Assembly: GCF_006542665.1 (NCBI RefSeq)
Contig: NZ_AP019735.1
Span: forward strand, 2,046,001 to 2,110,000
Source: Alistipes communis
GTDB lineage: Bacteria; Bacteroidota; Bacteroidia; Bacteroidales; Rikenellaceae
Reading direction: 5' to 3'
DNA length: 64,000 nucleotides
Below the pieces are notes generated by a model that did no database searches, was not told where the DNA came from, and worked only from the letters and a program-made list of their open reading frames with translations. Each line of letters opens with the position of its first letter. Position 1 is the stretch's first letter. Below, piece after piece: positions 1-8,522 of the stretch. The translations under genes and the position numbers were made by a program.

Positions 1-87
1 AAAACAGGCTATATGGGGTTCTGATCGCAAGATTGGAATTCTTATTTTTTTGTTGTATTGAAAAACTTTAAAAGGGAGATATTTATT

Positions 88-564
88 ATGGCAAAGGAGA
101 TTATTTATCTGACGGCTGAGGGTTACAAAAAACTCAAAGACGATCTCGACCACATGAGGTCGGTCGAGCGTCCGGCGATCTCGGCAGCCATTGCCGAAGC
201 GCGCGACAAGGGCGATTTGTCGGAGAACGCGGAGTACGACGCTGCCCGCGAAGCGCAGGGGCTGCTCGAAATGCGGATCGCCAAACTGGAAGAGACGATC
301 GCCAACGCGCGTGTCATCGACGAATCGAAGATCGACAAGAGCAAGGTGCAGATTCTCTCGCGGGTGACGCTGTTGAACCATACCAACGGGAAGCAGATGT
401 GCTACACGATCGTATCGGAAAACGAAGCGAACCTGCGCGAGGGCAAACTCGCCATCGGTACGCCCATTGCCAAGGCGCTTCTGGGCAAGAAGAAGGGCGA
501 TCGGGTGGACGTGGAGGTTCCCGCCGGTACGATCCACTTCGAGATTCTGGATATTTCGATCTGA
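88..564 (+). CDS. greA: Transcription elongation factor GreA
   Basis: 158-aa GreA. It rescues backtracked RNA polymerase by inserting its coiled coil into the secondary channel and stimulating transcript cleavage. Residues 1-75 form the N-terminal coiled-coil hairpin; its tip carries GDLSENAEYDAAREAQ, with the acidic catalytic pair at about D43 and E46. Residues 80-158 form the FKBP-like C-terminal domain ending in VPAGTIHFEILDI. Length is normal for the family. I chose the ATG at 88 over an in-frame TTG at 58: the family's proteins start at this point and a purine-rich AAAGGGAG lies upstream. It is convergent with the dipeptidyl peptidase gene. Confidence 0.96.
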   Translation: MAKEIIYLTAEGYKKLKDDLDHMRSVERPAISAAIAEARDKGDLSENAEYDAAREAQGLLEMRIAKLEETIANARVIDESKIDKSKVQILSRVTLLNHTNGKQMCYTIVSENEANLREGKLAIGTPIAKALLGKKKGDRVDVEVPAGTIHFEILDISI

Positions 565-588
565 CGCTGCGGTTTTCCCGCCTTCTGC

Positions 589-621
589 GGGGCCGTCCTT
601 CGGGGCGGCCCCGTCGTTTTT
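589..621 (+). terminator. Rho-independent terminator after greA
   Basis: A 10-bp stem (589-598 with 603-612, one G-U pair) closed by a TTCG tetraloop and followed by a T run at 617-621, 25 bases after the greA stop codon. Confidence 0.85.
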
Positions 622-956
622 GCGGCACGGGGAGGCGGCGGCGTGCGGCCGGCCGCAGAGCGTGCTGCGTCGGGTGCGGCGGACGGGCGATGCGGGGAGT
701 GCCCTCTCCGCGGCGAAAGGCCCCGTAGCTCCGATACCGCGGACGCCGGGTCTTCGGCGCTCTGCGCGGGATTGCCCGACGGCCGGCGCTCTCCGCACCG
801 CACGGAGGCGCGGAGGCTGGACGGGTACGAGGGTCGGCGTTGTTGTCATCGTTCGATTCGAATAGTTGTCCGGCCGTGTGCCGGTGCGTTAACCTTGTTG
901 CGTTGCGACGGGCAGCCTGCCGGATCCGCTGCCTGTGGAAACGCAGCGGCGGCCCG
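622..956. other. Intergenic region, no gene recognised
   Basis: 335 bases of very GC-rich sequence between two convergent genes. The open frames crossing it are unconvincing, rich in Arg, Pro and Ala, and show no family motif. I see no RNA gene or mobile element. Confidence 0.6.
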
Positions 957-3176
957 TTACAGGTTGCGTTCGACGAAGGAGATCATCCGCCGGCGGATCT
1001 GCCGCGTGTAGTCGGGCTGCATCGAGTGGTTCTGGTCGGGGTAGATCATCAGATCGAACTCCTTGCCTGCGTCGGTCAGTGCGCGGATCATCTCCGCCGA
1101 GTTCTGGAAATGGACGTTGTCGTCGGCCGTGCCGTGGATCAGCAGCAGCCGCGTGCGGTCGTCGCGCAGCAGCGGCGCCAGCATGAGCGGTGCGTTTTCG
1201 TTGTATCCTGCGGGATTCTCCTGCGGCAGGCCGTTGTAGAGCTCGCTGTAAATCGTGTCGTAGTAACGCCACGAGGTGACGGGCGCCACGGCGACGGCCG
1301 CCTTGAACAGCCCGTCGCCCTTGCAGGCGCACGAGAGAGCCATGAAGCCGCCGTACGACCAGCCGTAGATGCCGATGCGCTCGGCGTCGATCCACGGCTG
1401 CGCGGCCATGTAGCGTGCCGTCGACAGCTGGTCTTCGACTTCGAGACGCCCCAGCTGGCCGTAGGTGCTCTTCTTGAACGCCTCGCCGCGGTAGCCCGTG
1501 CCGCGGCCGTCGGTAGCCACTACCACGTAGCCCCGCTGTGCCAGCACGTCTTCCCAGTCGAGTTTCCAGCGGTTCTGCACCGTCTGCGAGCCGGGCCCCG
1601 AATACTGCGTCAGCAGGCAGGGGTAGCGGCGTGCGGGATCGAACCCTGCGGGGCGGACGATGTAGCCGCCCAGCGTGTCGCCGCGTTCGGTCGTGAAGGT
1701 GAAGAACTCCTTGCGCGGCAGACGGATGCTGTCGGCCAGACGGCGCAGGGCGGCGTTGTCGGCCACGGTGCGCACGGTGCGTCCCCGGGCGTCGCAGATC
1801 TCCACCCGCCCCGGATCGTCGGCCGACGAGAAGGTCGAGATGTAGTAGCGCATTCCGGCGCTCGGAGCGATCGTATGGAACCCCTTGTCGGGCGTGAGCA
1901 GGCGTTTGTGCCGTCCCTTGTAGTCGACGGCGTAGAGGTTGCGTTCGAGCGGCGACCGCTCGGTCGAGGTGTAGTAGACCGCGCGGTCGTCGGCTCCGAC
2001 GATGCCGGTCACCTCCCAGCGCCCTTCGGTGAGCGCCCGCAGCGGTTCGCCGGGCTCGCCGAGGTAGAGGTGCATCCAGCCCGTCGCCGTCTCCTGCATA
2101 ATGAGGAAGCGGCGTCCGCCGTCGATCCAGCGGAACGAACGGTCGGTTTCGTGGGCCACATAGCGGGGCGAACGCTCGCGGTAGATCGTCTGCTGCTCCG
2201 CCTGCGGCGCCGTGAGCGCGTCGGCCGCCAGTCGGCGGAAGACGATCTGCTGCTGACGGCGGTCGCGGGTCTCGTACCACAACTCCCCGCGCGGCGTCCA
2301 GCCGATGCGGGGAATGTATTGCGTGGTGTCGGCGCCGGTGTCGACCTTCGTCGTGCGGCCCGTTTCGAGGTCGAAGACGTGGAGCGTCACCACCGAATTG
2401 GCGTCGCCCGCCTTGGGGTATTTGAAGTCGTAGGCGCGGTTGTAGAGCGCGCCGTCGTAGCGCATCATCTCGAAGAGCGGCACGCGCGACTCGTCGAAAC
2501 GCAGGTAGGCGATGCGCCGCGAGTCGGGCGAGACGGCGAAGGCGCGCGTGAAGCCGAACTCCTCCTCGTAGACCCAGTCGGTCGTGCCGTTGATCGTCTC
2601 GTTCCAGCGGCCGTCGCGGGTGATCTGCCGCGTGCCCTGCCGTTCGATATTGTAGACATACAGGTTGTTGCGGCTCGAAAAGACGATGTTGCGGCCGTCG
2701 GGCGTGAAGACGGCGTCGCGCGGGGAGGGGATGCCGAGCAGAATCTCGCGCAGGCGCCGGCCGTCGTAGTAGAGGTAGTGCGTGGTGAACGAGTGGCGAT
2801 AGATCGGTTCGGCGCCGTCGGCCACGAGCACTCCGCCGTCCGGAGCGATCGCATAGTCGGCTATGTCGAGCCTGCGGCTGCCGGCGTCGCACCACGTGCC
2901 GGTGGCGCGGTCGAGCGAATCGAGGGCCACGGCGCCCTCCTCCGCGGCTGCGGGCAGCAAGGCCGTGCCCGCGTCGTCGACGGCATAGCGGTGGCGGAAG
3001 ATGTTGCCGTCGCGGATCGTGGTGTAGTGTTCGCCGTCGGCCGTGGGGCGGATGCCCGCCAACTGTGCCGGACGGAAGCGTCCGTCGGCGATGTCGTCGT
3101 AGTCGAACGCCTGTGCAGCGGCCGTCGAGCAGGCCAGCAGCGCAAGGAAAAGGGTCGGTAATTTCGATATTCGCAT
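957..3176 (-). CDS. Dipeptidyl peptidase IV (S9B prolyl peptidase)
   Basis: 739-aa secreted serine peptidase expected to release X-Pro or X-Ala dipeptides from peptide N-termini in the periplasm. It has a signal peptide (LFLALLACSTAAAQA), an N-terminal beta-propeller (about 50-480) and a C-terminal alpha/beta hydrolase. The catalytic triad is visible: Ser in GWSYGGF (about S607), Asp in HGTADDNVH (about D686) and His in DQNHSM (about H717). Length matches the Bacteroidales DPP IV family. It reads leftward 72 bases behind the thioredoxin-like lipoprotein gene and could be co-transcribed with it. Confidence 0.93.
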   Translation of the reverse strand: MRISKLPTLFLALLACSTAAAQAFDYDDIADGRFRPAQLAGIRPTADGEHYTTIRDGNIFRHRYAVDDAGTALLPAAAEEGAVALDSLDRATGTWCDAGSRRLDIADYAIAPDGGVLVADGAEPIYRHSFTTHYLYYDGRRLREILLGIPSPRDAVFTPDGRNIVFSSRNNLYVYNIERQGTRQITRDGRWNETINGTTDWVYEEEFGFTRAFAVSPDSRRIAYLRFDESRVPLFEMMRYDGALYNRAYDFKYPKAGDANSVVTLHVFDLETGRTTKVDTGADTTQYIPRIGWTPRGELWYETRDRRQQQIVFRRLAADALTAPQAEQQTIYRERSPRYVAHETDRSFRWIDGGRRFLIMQETATGWMHLYLGEPGEPLRALTEGRWEVTGIVGADDRAVYYTSTERSPLERNLYAVDYKGRHKRLLTPDKGFHTIAPSAGMRYYISTFSSADDPGRVEICDARGRTVRTVADNAALRRLADSIRLPRKEFFTFTTERGDTLGGYIVRPAGFDPARRYPCLLTQYSGPGSQTVQNRWKLDWEDVLAQRGYVVVATDGRGTGYRGEAFKKSTYGQLGRLEVEDQLSTARYMAAQPWIDAERIGIYGWSYGGFMALSCACKGDGLFKAAVAVAPVTSWRYYDTIYSELYNGLPQENPAGYNENAPLMLAPLLRDDRTRLLLIHGTADDNVHFQNSAEMIRALTDAGKEFDLMIYPDQNHSMQPDYTRQIRRRMISFVERNL

Positions 3177-3248
3177 GTCGTATTCTCTTTTTTTGTTCGG
3201 CGTACCCGCGGACGGGCGTCCGGTCTGCGAACGCCGCCGTGCGCGCCG

Positions 3249-4451
3249 TTATTGTTCGTGTAGCAGGCTGTCGATCGCCTCGGTGATCGTGCGGTCGCTC
3301 TCGGCGGGGGTATAGCCGCGGAAGGCGTGGCGCACGCGCCGTTCGGCGTCGACGAGCAGGTAGACGGGCACCGCCCGGTCGGGCAGGTAGGCGTCTACCG
3401 TTTCGTCCGTTCCGGCCAGCATCGGGTAATTGATCCGGTTGCGCCGCACGTAGACGCCGATCGAGCGGAGCGGCGTGCCCCACGTTTCGATTGCGACCAC
3501 ACCGACGTCGGCGGGGGTGTAACGCTCTTCGAGCGAGCGCAGGAAGGGGATCGAGGCGTGGCAGGGGCCGCAGCCGATGCCGGTGAACTGGATGAGCAGC
3601 ACGCGGCTGCGCAGGTCGCCGAGCGATACGGCCGTCGAATCGGCGTCGACGAGCGTCCAGTCGGGCGCCTGCCGGCCCACGATGTCGTAGGGCTTCTTGG
3701 CTTGGTTCCGCAGCTTGCGCTTGCGCAGCATGTAGCCGTCGGGGTAATACGCTTCCAGCCGGAGCGGCGCTTGCGGCTCGTAGTCGATGCGCACGTCGAA
3801 GACCGAGTCGACGGTGATCTGGTGCGTCTGTTCGCGCCGCAGTTTGCGGGGCATCCGCTCGCTGTCGAAGACGATTTCGTAGGCCGAGTGCTCCGCTTCG
3901 GGAAACAGTTCGCGCGGCGGGCGGTTGTAGTAGGGGCGGCCCCAGAATTCGACTACGCAGTCTCGATCGATGTCCAGGCGCAGGCGGTATCCGTCGCCGC
4001 AGGGGGTGAACTCGGTGCGGATCGGATCGGAGGTGGTGAGCACGTAGCGCAGGATGGCCTCCGCCCGGCAGAAAAAGGTCATGTCCGTCAGGCGGTAGGG
4101 CGCTCGGGGAATCGAGAAGTCGTCGATGACCACTTCGCGCCTGTCGTGGTCGAGATCGACGGCGATCGTTCCGTCGTATCCTCCGTCGATGCGTGTCGTG
4201 TCGTCGGCGTTGTAATAGGAGAGGTAGCTGTGGCGCAGCGTCGTGTCGGCGCGGTTGCGCTGCTCGACGTAGTAGCGCAGGTAACGTCGGGGAATCGTGT
4301 CGCCCGGGAGATAGCTCTCCGAACTTCTCCAGTAGGCGACCCGTTCGATGCGTTCGAGTTGCGAAAGGGCCTTTTCGAGATAGGCCGACTGCTCCGTCCG
4401 GCAGCCCGTGCCGAGCAGCGGAAGCACGAATAGGAGGCAGATCGGTTTCAT
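3249..4451 (-). CDS. Thioredoxin-fold lipoprotein (TlpA/AhpC-TSA type)
   Basis: 400-aa predicted lipoprotein. The signal sequence MKPICLLFVLPLLGTGC ends in a lipobox Cys, so it is probably membrane-anchored. The first about 260 residues are an uncharacterised beta-rich region (TDMTFFCRAEAILRY and similar). The last about 140 are a TlpA-like thioredoxin domain with the redox motif CGPC in FTGIGCGPCHASIPF. Such proteins usually act as periplasmic thiol-disulfide reductants; the partner here is unknown. The open frame continues far upstream, but the lipoprotein signal and the neighbouring gene fix the start at 4451. Confidence 0.85.
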   Translation of the reverse strand: MKPICLLFVLPLLGTGCRTEQSAYLEKALSQLERIERVAYWRSSESYLPGDTIPRRYLRYYVEQRNRADTTLRHSYLSYYNADDTTRIDGGYDGTIAVDLDHDRREVVIDDFSIPRAPYRLTDMTFFCRAEAILRYVLTTSDPIRTEFTPCGDGYRLRLDIDRDCVVEFWGRPYYNRPPRELFPEAEHSAYEIVFDSERMPRKLRREQTHQITVDSVFDVRIDYEPQAPLRLEAYYPDGYMLRKRKLRNQAKKPYDIVGRQAPDWTLVDADSTAVSLGDLRSRVLLIQFTGIGCGPCHASIPFLRSLEERYTPADVGVVAIETWGTPLRSIGVYVRRNRINYPMLAGTDETVDAYLPDRAVPVYLLVDAERRVRHAFRGYTPAESDRTITEAIDSLLHEQ

Positions 4452-4480
4452 GGTTCGGAAAGCCGGGTGGTCGGGAGCAG

Positions 4481-5167
4481 TCAGATGTCCTCCACGTCGA
4501 AGTCGTAGTCCAGGCGTTTGCCCGTGACGAACTTCGAGTTGTCCATCTTGGTGTTGAACTGGTCGACCGTCACGCGCTTGGCGTCCTCGTAGGGAGGCGT
4601 CAGCAGGTCGAAGTCCAGCGAATAGGCGATCGCCGTTTCGAGGATTCCGACGAGCGCTTCGCGCGTAATGGCGGCGCGGCCGAAGGCGATCGGGCGCATC
4701 GAGGTCTGGCGTTTCCCCTCGACGAAGTAGCACCGTTCGCGGTTGATGAAGATGCGGCCGATCAGGTAGCCTTCGTCGGCGTTGCGGTTGAACTTGAACG
4801 AGTCCGACAGGAAGTTGTAGATGTCGATGATCCCGCAGTAGGAGTTGTCGCGGTCGGCCTGCACGTAGGGGCTCTGCCAGACGAGGTGGTTGGCGTCGAA
4901 TTCGAAGACGTCGGTGTGCATCCGGAAGATCAGCAGGTCGCTGGCCACCTGGAACTGCGTTTCGAACTTGCCGCGGTCGCGGTATTCGATCCGCACGCGG
5001 CGGTCGATGCGGCCGTCGAGTTCGTCGTCCCACTCGGACGACATTTCGAACAGGATGTCTTTCAGTTCGTTGAACGTGGCGAACGTGTTGTCGAAGACCT
5101 GCTGTTTGAGGCTCGATTTGCGAACGATGGTTTCGAGGATTTTCGCTCGTAGCGGTGAAGGGTCCAT
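4481..5167 (-). CDS. Conserved hypothetical protein of Bacteroidetes
   Basis: 228-aa soluble protein without signal peptide, transmembrane segment or motif I can assign. It is acidic and mixed alpha/beta, with aromatic-rich stretches such as GIIDIYNFLSDSFKFN. The regular codon use and the ATG at 5167 close behind an AT-rich leader argue that it is a real gene. It lies 29 bases upstream of the thioredoxin-fold lipoprotein gene on the same strand, so the two are probably an operon. I recognise the general type as a conserved Bacteroidales protein but know no function. Confidence 0.75.
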   Translation of the reverse strand: MDPSPLRAKILETIVRKSSLKQQVFDNTFATFNELKDILFEMSSEWDDELDGRIDRRVRIEYRDRGKFETQFQVASDLLIFRMHTDVFEFDANHLVWQSPYVQADRDNSYCGIIDIYNFLSDSFKFNRNADEGYLIGRIFINRERCYFVEGKRQTSMRPIAFGRAAITREALVGILETAIAYSLDFDLLTPPYEDAKRVTVDQFNTKMDNSKFVTGKRLDYDFDVEDI

Positions 5168-5326
5168 CGGATTGTGAAATTAAAAATTTAAGCGTTGAAA
5201 ATTAAAATCTTTTCGCACTTGCCGTAAATTATGCGTCGCGCCGTTCGCGCGGGGCCTTCCGGACTGCCGCGGCTGCCGTTTCCGGCGCGGGCCGCATGTG
5301 TCGGGTCCGTGCTGGAAAGGTACCGT

Positions 5327-6325
5327 CTACCGGATGCGCAGCGTCTGGCCGCTGCGCAGCGCGGCGCCCGCTTTGAGTCGGTTGAGTTTGCGCAGCGACT
5401 TTTCGCGCAGCGCATAGCTCTGGGCCACCGACGCGACGGTCTCGCCCTCGGTGACGATGTGATGGCGGGCGTTGCCCTCCCAGCGTTTCTGCTTGCGGTC
5501 GATGTAGATCTGCTCGCCGCGCACGGGCTGCGCCTTGCCTTTCAGGTCGTTGAACTTGCGCAGGTTCCTCGCCGAGATGCAGAAGATCTCCGCGAGCGAT
5601 TCGAACGTGTCGCCCTCCTTGGCGACGATGTAGTTCACGCCGTTGGTGACATAGATGTTGTATCCCTTGTAGGCGTTGATCGTCACGCGGAAATCGTCGG
5701 GATCGATCCGCTCTTCGTTTGTGGGCGTCAGGGGATTCACGCTGCTTCCGGCCTCGAAGCCTTCCACGGCCTGCTCGGCGCGCGAGCGGTTGCGCGCTGC
5801 GTAGAGCGCTTCGCCCTGCGGGCGGTCGAGCAGGTAGAGCTGCGCCTCCTCGATGATGCGGCACAGCCGCTGCGCATAGTCGGGCGCGGTGGCGTAACCG
5901 GCCGCCTTCAATCCGCGCGCCCAGCTGCGGTAGTCGTCGGCGGGGTAGACGAAGAGCGAGTCGTAGCGCGGCTGCGAATCCAGGAAACGGGCATGATCCT
6001 CGTACGAGGCTTCGACCGAGCCGTAGGCGCGGAAACATTCGCCGCGGGCGTCGTCGTCGTGGAAGACGCGCCGTCCCGTCCAGTCGTTTTTGCACTTGAT
6101 GCCGAAATGGTTGTTCGACGAACGCGACAGTGCGCTGTTGCCGCAGTCGGATTCCAGAATGCCCTGCGCCAGCGTGATGCTGGCCGGAATGCCGTAGCGT
6201 TCCATGTGCGCCACGGCGATGTGCTTGTAGCGGTCGATGTACTCCTCGCGGGTCTGGCGCGTCTGCGCATGGAGGGCGCCGAACCCCGAAAGGAATAAAA
6301 TCGCGACGAGTATTGATTTTTTCAA
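5327..6325 (-). CDS. Secreted glucosaminidase with LysM repeats
   Basis: 332-aa peptidoglycan hydrolase. A signal peptide (FLSGFGALHAQ) is followed by a glucosaminidase (GH73-type) domain at about 25-165 with ITLAQGILESDCGNSALS and NNHFGIKCKNDW; the Glu in ILESD is the expected acid catalyst. Two LysM peptidoglycan-binding domains follow (about 215-265 and 285-332, EGDTFESLAEIF and EGETVASVAQSY). It probably cleaves the GlcNAc-MurNAc glycan backbone. The only plausible start is a TTG at 6323-6325 directly before the signal peptide. A promoter 30-60 bases upstream overlaps that of the divergent operon. Confidence 0.88.
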   Translation of the reverse strand: MKKSILVAILFLSGFGALHAQTRQTREEYIDRYKHIAVAHMERYGIPASITLAQGILESDCGNSALSRSSNNHFGIKCKNDWTGRRVFHDDDARGECFRAYGSVEASYEDHARFLDSQPRYDSLFVYPADDYRSWARGLKAAGYATAPDYAQRLCRIIEEAQLYLLDRPQGEALYAARNRSRAEQAVEGFEAGSSVNPLTPTNEERIDPDDFRVTINAYKGYNIYVTNGVNYIVAKEGDTFESLAEIFCISARNLRKFNDLKGKAQPVRGEQIYIDRKQKRWEGNARHHIVTEGETVASVAQSYALREKSLRKLNRLKAGAALRSGQTLRIR

Positions 6326-6343
6326 AATTAATCGTTACATTTG
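6313..6343 (+). promoter_or_regulatory. Promoter of the DUF4254/glycosyltransferase unit
   Basis: A Bacteroidetes-type promoter: -33 TTG at 6313-6315, 20-nt spacer, -7 box TACATTTG at 6336-6343 (consensus TAnnTTTG). Predicted start is near 6350, leaving a leader of about 45 nt. Confidence 0.65.
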
Positions 6344-6355
6344 TGTATAGTGAAA

Positions 6356-6386
6356 CAAAGATAGCGATTTCTTTCGAGAATTACAA
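6356..6386 (-). promoter_or_regulatory. Promoter of the LysM glucosaminidase gene
   Basis: Reading leftward: -33 TTG at 6386-6384, 20-nt spacer, -7 box TATCTTTG at 6363-6356. Predicted start is near 6349, so it faces and overlaps the rightward promoter at 6313-6343. Confidence 0.65.
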
Positions 6387-6394
6387 CTAATGAA

Positions 6395-7009
6395 ATGAAA
6401 GTTATGTTTACGGAAAATGCGAACCGGATATTCAATCGTGCGATCGACGATTACCACCGTTTCGACGATGTGGATCATCCGGTCGAGAACCCCTTCGACG
6501 AGGGTTCGCTCGATCATCTGCTCTATATGAAGAACTGGGTGGATACGGTGCAGTGGCATCTGGAGGATATCATCCGCGATCCGCAGATCGACCCCGTCGA
6601 GGCGCTGGCGATCAAGCGCCGCATCGACAAGTCGAATCAGGTGCGCACCGACATGGTGGAGTACATCGACTCCTATCTACTGGACAAATACAAGGCGGTC
6701 GTGCCGCAGTCCGACGCGCGTCTCAATACCGAAACGCCGGCGTGGGCGATCGACCGGCTGTCGATTCTGGCGCTGAAAATCTACCACATGCGTCAGGAGA
6801 CGCAGCGCAGCGACGTGGACGAGGCGCACCGCGACGCCTGCCGCAAAAAGCTCGACGTGCTGCTCTCGCAGCAGGTCGACCTGTCGCGTGCGATCGAGGA
6901 GCTGATCGAGGACATCGAGGCGGGGCGCAAGTACATGAAGACCTACAAACAGATGAAGATGTACAACGATCCGGCATTGAATCCGGTGCTCTATGGCGCT
7001 AAGAAATAG
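6395..7009 (+). CDS. DUF4254 family protein
   Basis: 204-aa protein matching the DUF4254 family as I know it: a mostly helical, charged protein without signal peptide (FNRAIDDYHRFDDVD near the N-terminus, HMRQETQRSDVDEAHRDAC mid-protein). Its function is not established. In Bacteroidetes this family is commonly encoded just before a family-9 glycosyltransferase, exactly as here, and the 17-base overlap with the next gene suggests translational coupling. A role in lipopolysaccharide or other glycan assembly is inferred from that context only. Confidence 0.82.
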   Translation: MKVMFTENANRIFNRAIDDYHRFDDVDHPVENPFDEGSLDHLLYMKNWVDTVQWHLEDIIRDPQIDPVEALAIKRRIDKSNQVRTDMVEYIDSYLLDKYKAVVPQSDARLNTETPAWAIDRLSILALKIYHMRQETQRSDVDEAHRDACRKKLDVLLSQQVDLSRAIEELIEDIEAGRKYMKTYKQMKMYNDPALNPVLYGAKK

Positions 7010-8039
7010 AAAGTTGCCGCGACATATTCTGGTGATCCGCAATTCGGCGATGGGCGATGTGGCGATGGTGCCGCACGCCCTTCGCGCATTGCGCGAAGCG
7101 TACCCCGACGTTCGCGTTACGGTGCTCACGCGGCCGCTCTTCAAGCCTTTCTTCGCGGGGCTGGACGTCGATTTTCTGGAAGCCGACTACGCAGGCCGCC
7201 ACAAGGGGGTGCTCGGGTTGCTGCGTCTGGCCGGCGAGGCGCGGCGGCGGGGAATCGACGCCGTGGCCGACATGCACGGGGTGTTGCGTTCGCGCATCGT
7301 CGGCCTGCTGCTTAGGCTGCACGGAATGCCGGCGGCGCGCATCGACAAGGGGCGTATCGAGAAGTGGTTCCGGCTGGGGTGTACGAATCCGGCCGCCTCG
7401 CCGCTCAAACATACCGTCGTGCGTTATTGCGACGTGCTGCGCCGTCTGGGCTTCGTCTTCGACGATCCGCAGCCTGCGGCGAAGCCGGTACGGCCGAATC
7501 CGTTCGGGGAGAAAAAAGGAGTGTGGATCGGCTTCGCACCCTTTTCGGCGCAGGCGGGCAAGACCTACCCCGAAGATTTGGCAGCCGGACTGGTCGCCGG
7601 ACTGAGCGCCCGCTACGACCGCGTCTTCATCCACAGCGGAGGCGGCGGCGAAGCGGCCTTCGCCGAACGTATGGAGCGCGAACATCCCAATGTCACGGCG
7701 CTTTGGGGGCGCGTCCGTTTTGCCGGAGAGCTGGATCTGATCGCCAATCTCGACTGTGTCGTTTCGATGGACTCGCTGGCGATGCACATGGCCTCGCTGG
7801 TGGCCACGCCCGTCGTATCGGTGTGGGGCGCCACGCATCCCGCGCTGGGCTTTCTGGGTTACGGTTGTCCGCCGGAGGGGGTGGTGCAGCTCGACCTGCC
7901 GTGTCGTCCCTGTTCGGTCTACGGACAGCGGCGCTGCAAGTTCGGCGATTACCGCTGTATGCGCATTCCGCCGCAGGCCGTTCTCGACCGTGTGGAGGAG
8001 TGCTTGTCGATCCGTCGGGCGGAGGAAGCCGGCCGTTGA
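6993..8039 (+). CDS. Glycosyltransferase family 9 (heptosyltransferase-like)
   Basis: 348-aa GT9 (ADP-heptose:LPS heptosyltransferase family) protein, probably adding a sugar to the inner core of lipopolysaccharide at the cytoplasmic face. The N-terminal Rossmann half starts HILVIRNSAMGDVAM, typical of WaaC/WaaF-like enzymes. The C-terminal half has FIHSGGGGEAAF, LDCVVSMDSLAMHMASL and VVSVWGATHPALGFLG, the nucleotide-sugar binding region. A Cys-rich tail (CRPCSVYGQRRCKFGDYRCM) is common in Bacteroidetes homologues. The start lies within the end of the DUF4254 gene. The exact donor and acceptor cannot be told from sequence. Confidence 0.9.
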   Translation: MALRNRKLPRHILVIRNSAMGDVAMVPHALRALREAYPDVRVTVLTRPLFKPFFAGLDVDFLEADYAGRHKGVLGLLRLAGEARRRGIDAVADMHGVLRSRIVGLLLRLHGMPAARIDKGRIEKWFRLGCTNPAASPLKHTVVRYCDVLRRLGFVFDDPQPAAKPVRPNPFGEKKGVWIGFAPFSAQAGKTYPEDLAAGLVAGLSARYDRVFIHSGGGGEAAFAERMEREHPNVTALWGRVRFAGELDLIANLDCVVSMDSLAMHMASLVATPVVSVWGATHPALGFLGYGCPPEGVVQLDLPCRPCSVYGQRRCKFGDYRCMRIPPQAVLDRVEECLSIRRAEEAGR

Positions 8040-8082
8040 GGCCGGCGGGTTCGATTGCCTCGTGCCGAAAGATAATGATCTT

Positions 8083-8439
8083 ATGAAAACACGAATTTTC
8101 CTCTTTCTGACGCTCGGCGCCTTTCTGGCGGGGTGTAGGAATAGCGCCACGGCGCCGAAGAGGGTACGCCTGAACGTCGAGATGAGCGTGTCGGCCGGAA
8201 ATCGCGCGGCATTGCTGGAAAACCTTCTGCTGCTTGCCGAGGCGTCAAGGGCCGAACCGGGGTGCATCGGCTACGAGATCTACGAGAACAGCCGCGATTC
8301 GTCGCGCATCCTGATTTTCGAGACGTGGCGGGACGCCGCGTCGCTCGAAGCGCATCAGCAGACGGAACATTTCCGCCTGCGTGCGCCGCGCAACCGCGAA
8401 CTCTCCGAGACGTCGGTGCTCAGCCGGTTCGAGTTCTGA
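8083..8439 (+). CDS. Small lipoprotein with ABM (quinol monooxygenase-like) domain
   Basis: 118 aa. A lipoprotein signal (LFLTLGAFLAGC) is followed by one antibiotic-biosynthesis-monooxygenase (ABM) ferredoxin-like domain. EPGCIGYEIYENSRDSSRI and FETWRDAASLEAHQQTEHF are the hallmarks, the latter carrying the conserved His. Family members act on quinones or as dimeric small-molecule oxygenases; this one would act outside the cytoplasm. It follows the GT9 gene by 43 bases and is closed by a strong hairpin. The frame is open upstream, but the ATG at 8083 with its signal peptide is the clear start. Confidence 0.82.
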   Translation: MKTRIFLFLTLGAFLAGCRNSATAPKRVRLNVEMSVSAGNRAALLENLLLLAEASRAEPGCIGYEIYENSRDSSRILIFETWRDAASLEAHQQTEHFRLRAPRNRELSETSVLSRFEF

Positions 8440-8467
8440 CGCCCGCGCGCTCCGTGCGGTCCGGAAT

Positions 8468-8507
8468 GACAAGAGCCCTCGCAGCGCATGCTGCGAGGGC
8501 TCTTGTC
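8468..8507. terminator. Perfect hairpin between convergent genes
   Basis: A perfect 17-bp inverted repeat (8468-8484 with 8491-8507) around a 6-nt loop, between two convergent stop codons. It lacks a clear T tract on either side, so it is probably a bidirectional terminator or 3'-end stabiliser. Confidence 0.7.
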
Positions 8508-8522
8508 GTCGGAGGCGGGCGA

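Noticed and set aside
58..87. Upstream TTG start for greA
   Set aside because: It would add ten residues absent from the family; the ATG at 88 matches the normal N-terminus.
840..3483. Long open frames on both strands across the dipeptidyl peptidase gene (840-3161 plus, 889-3483 minus)
   Set aside because: The peptidase frame contains the full catalytic triad and signal peptide; the others have no motif.
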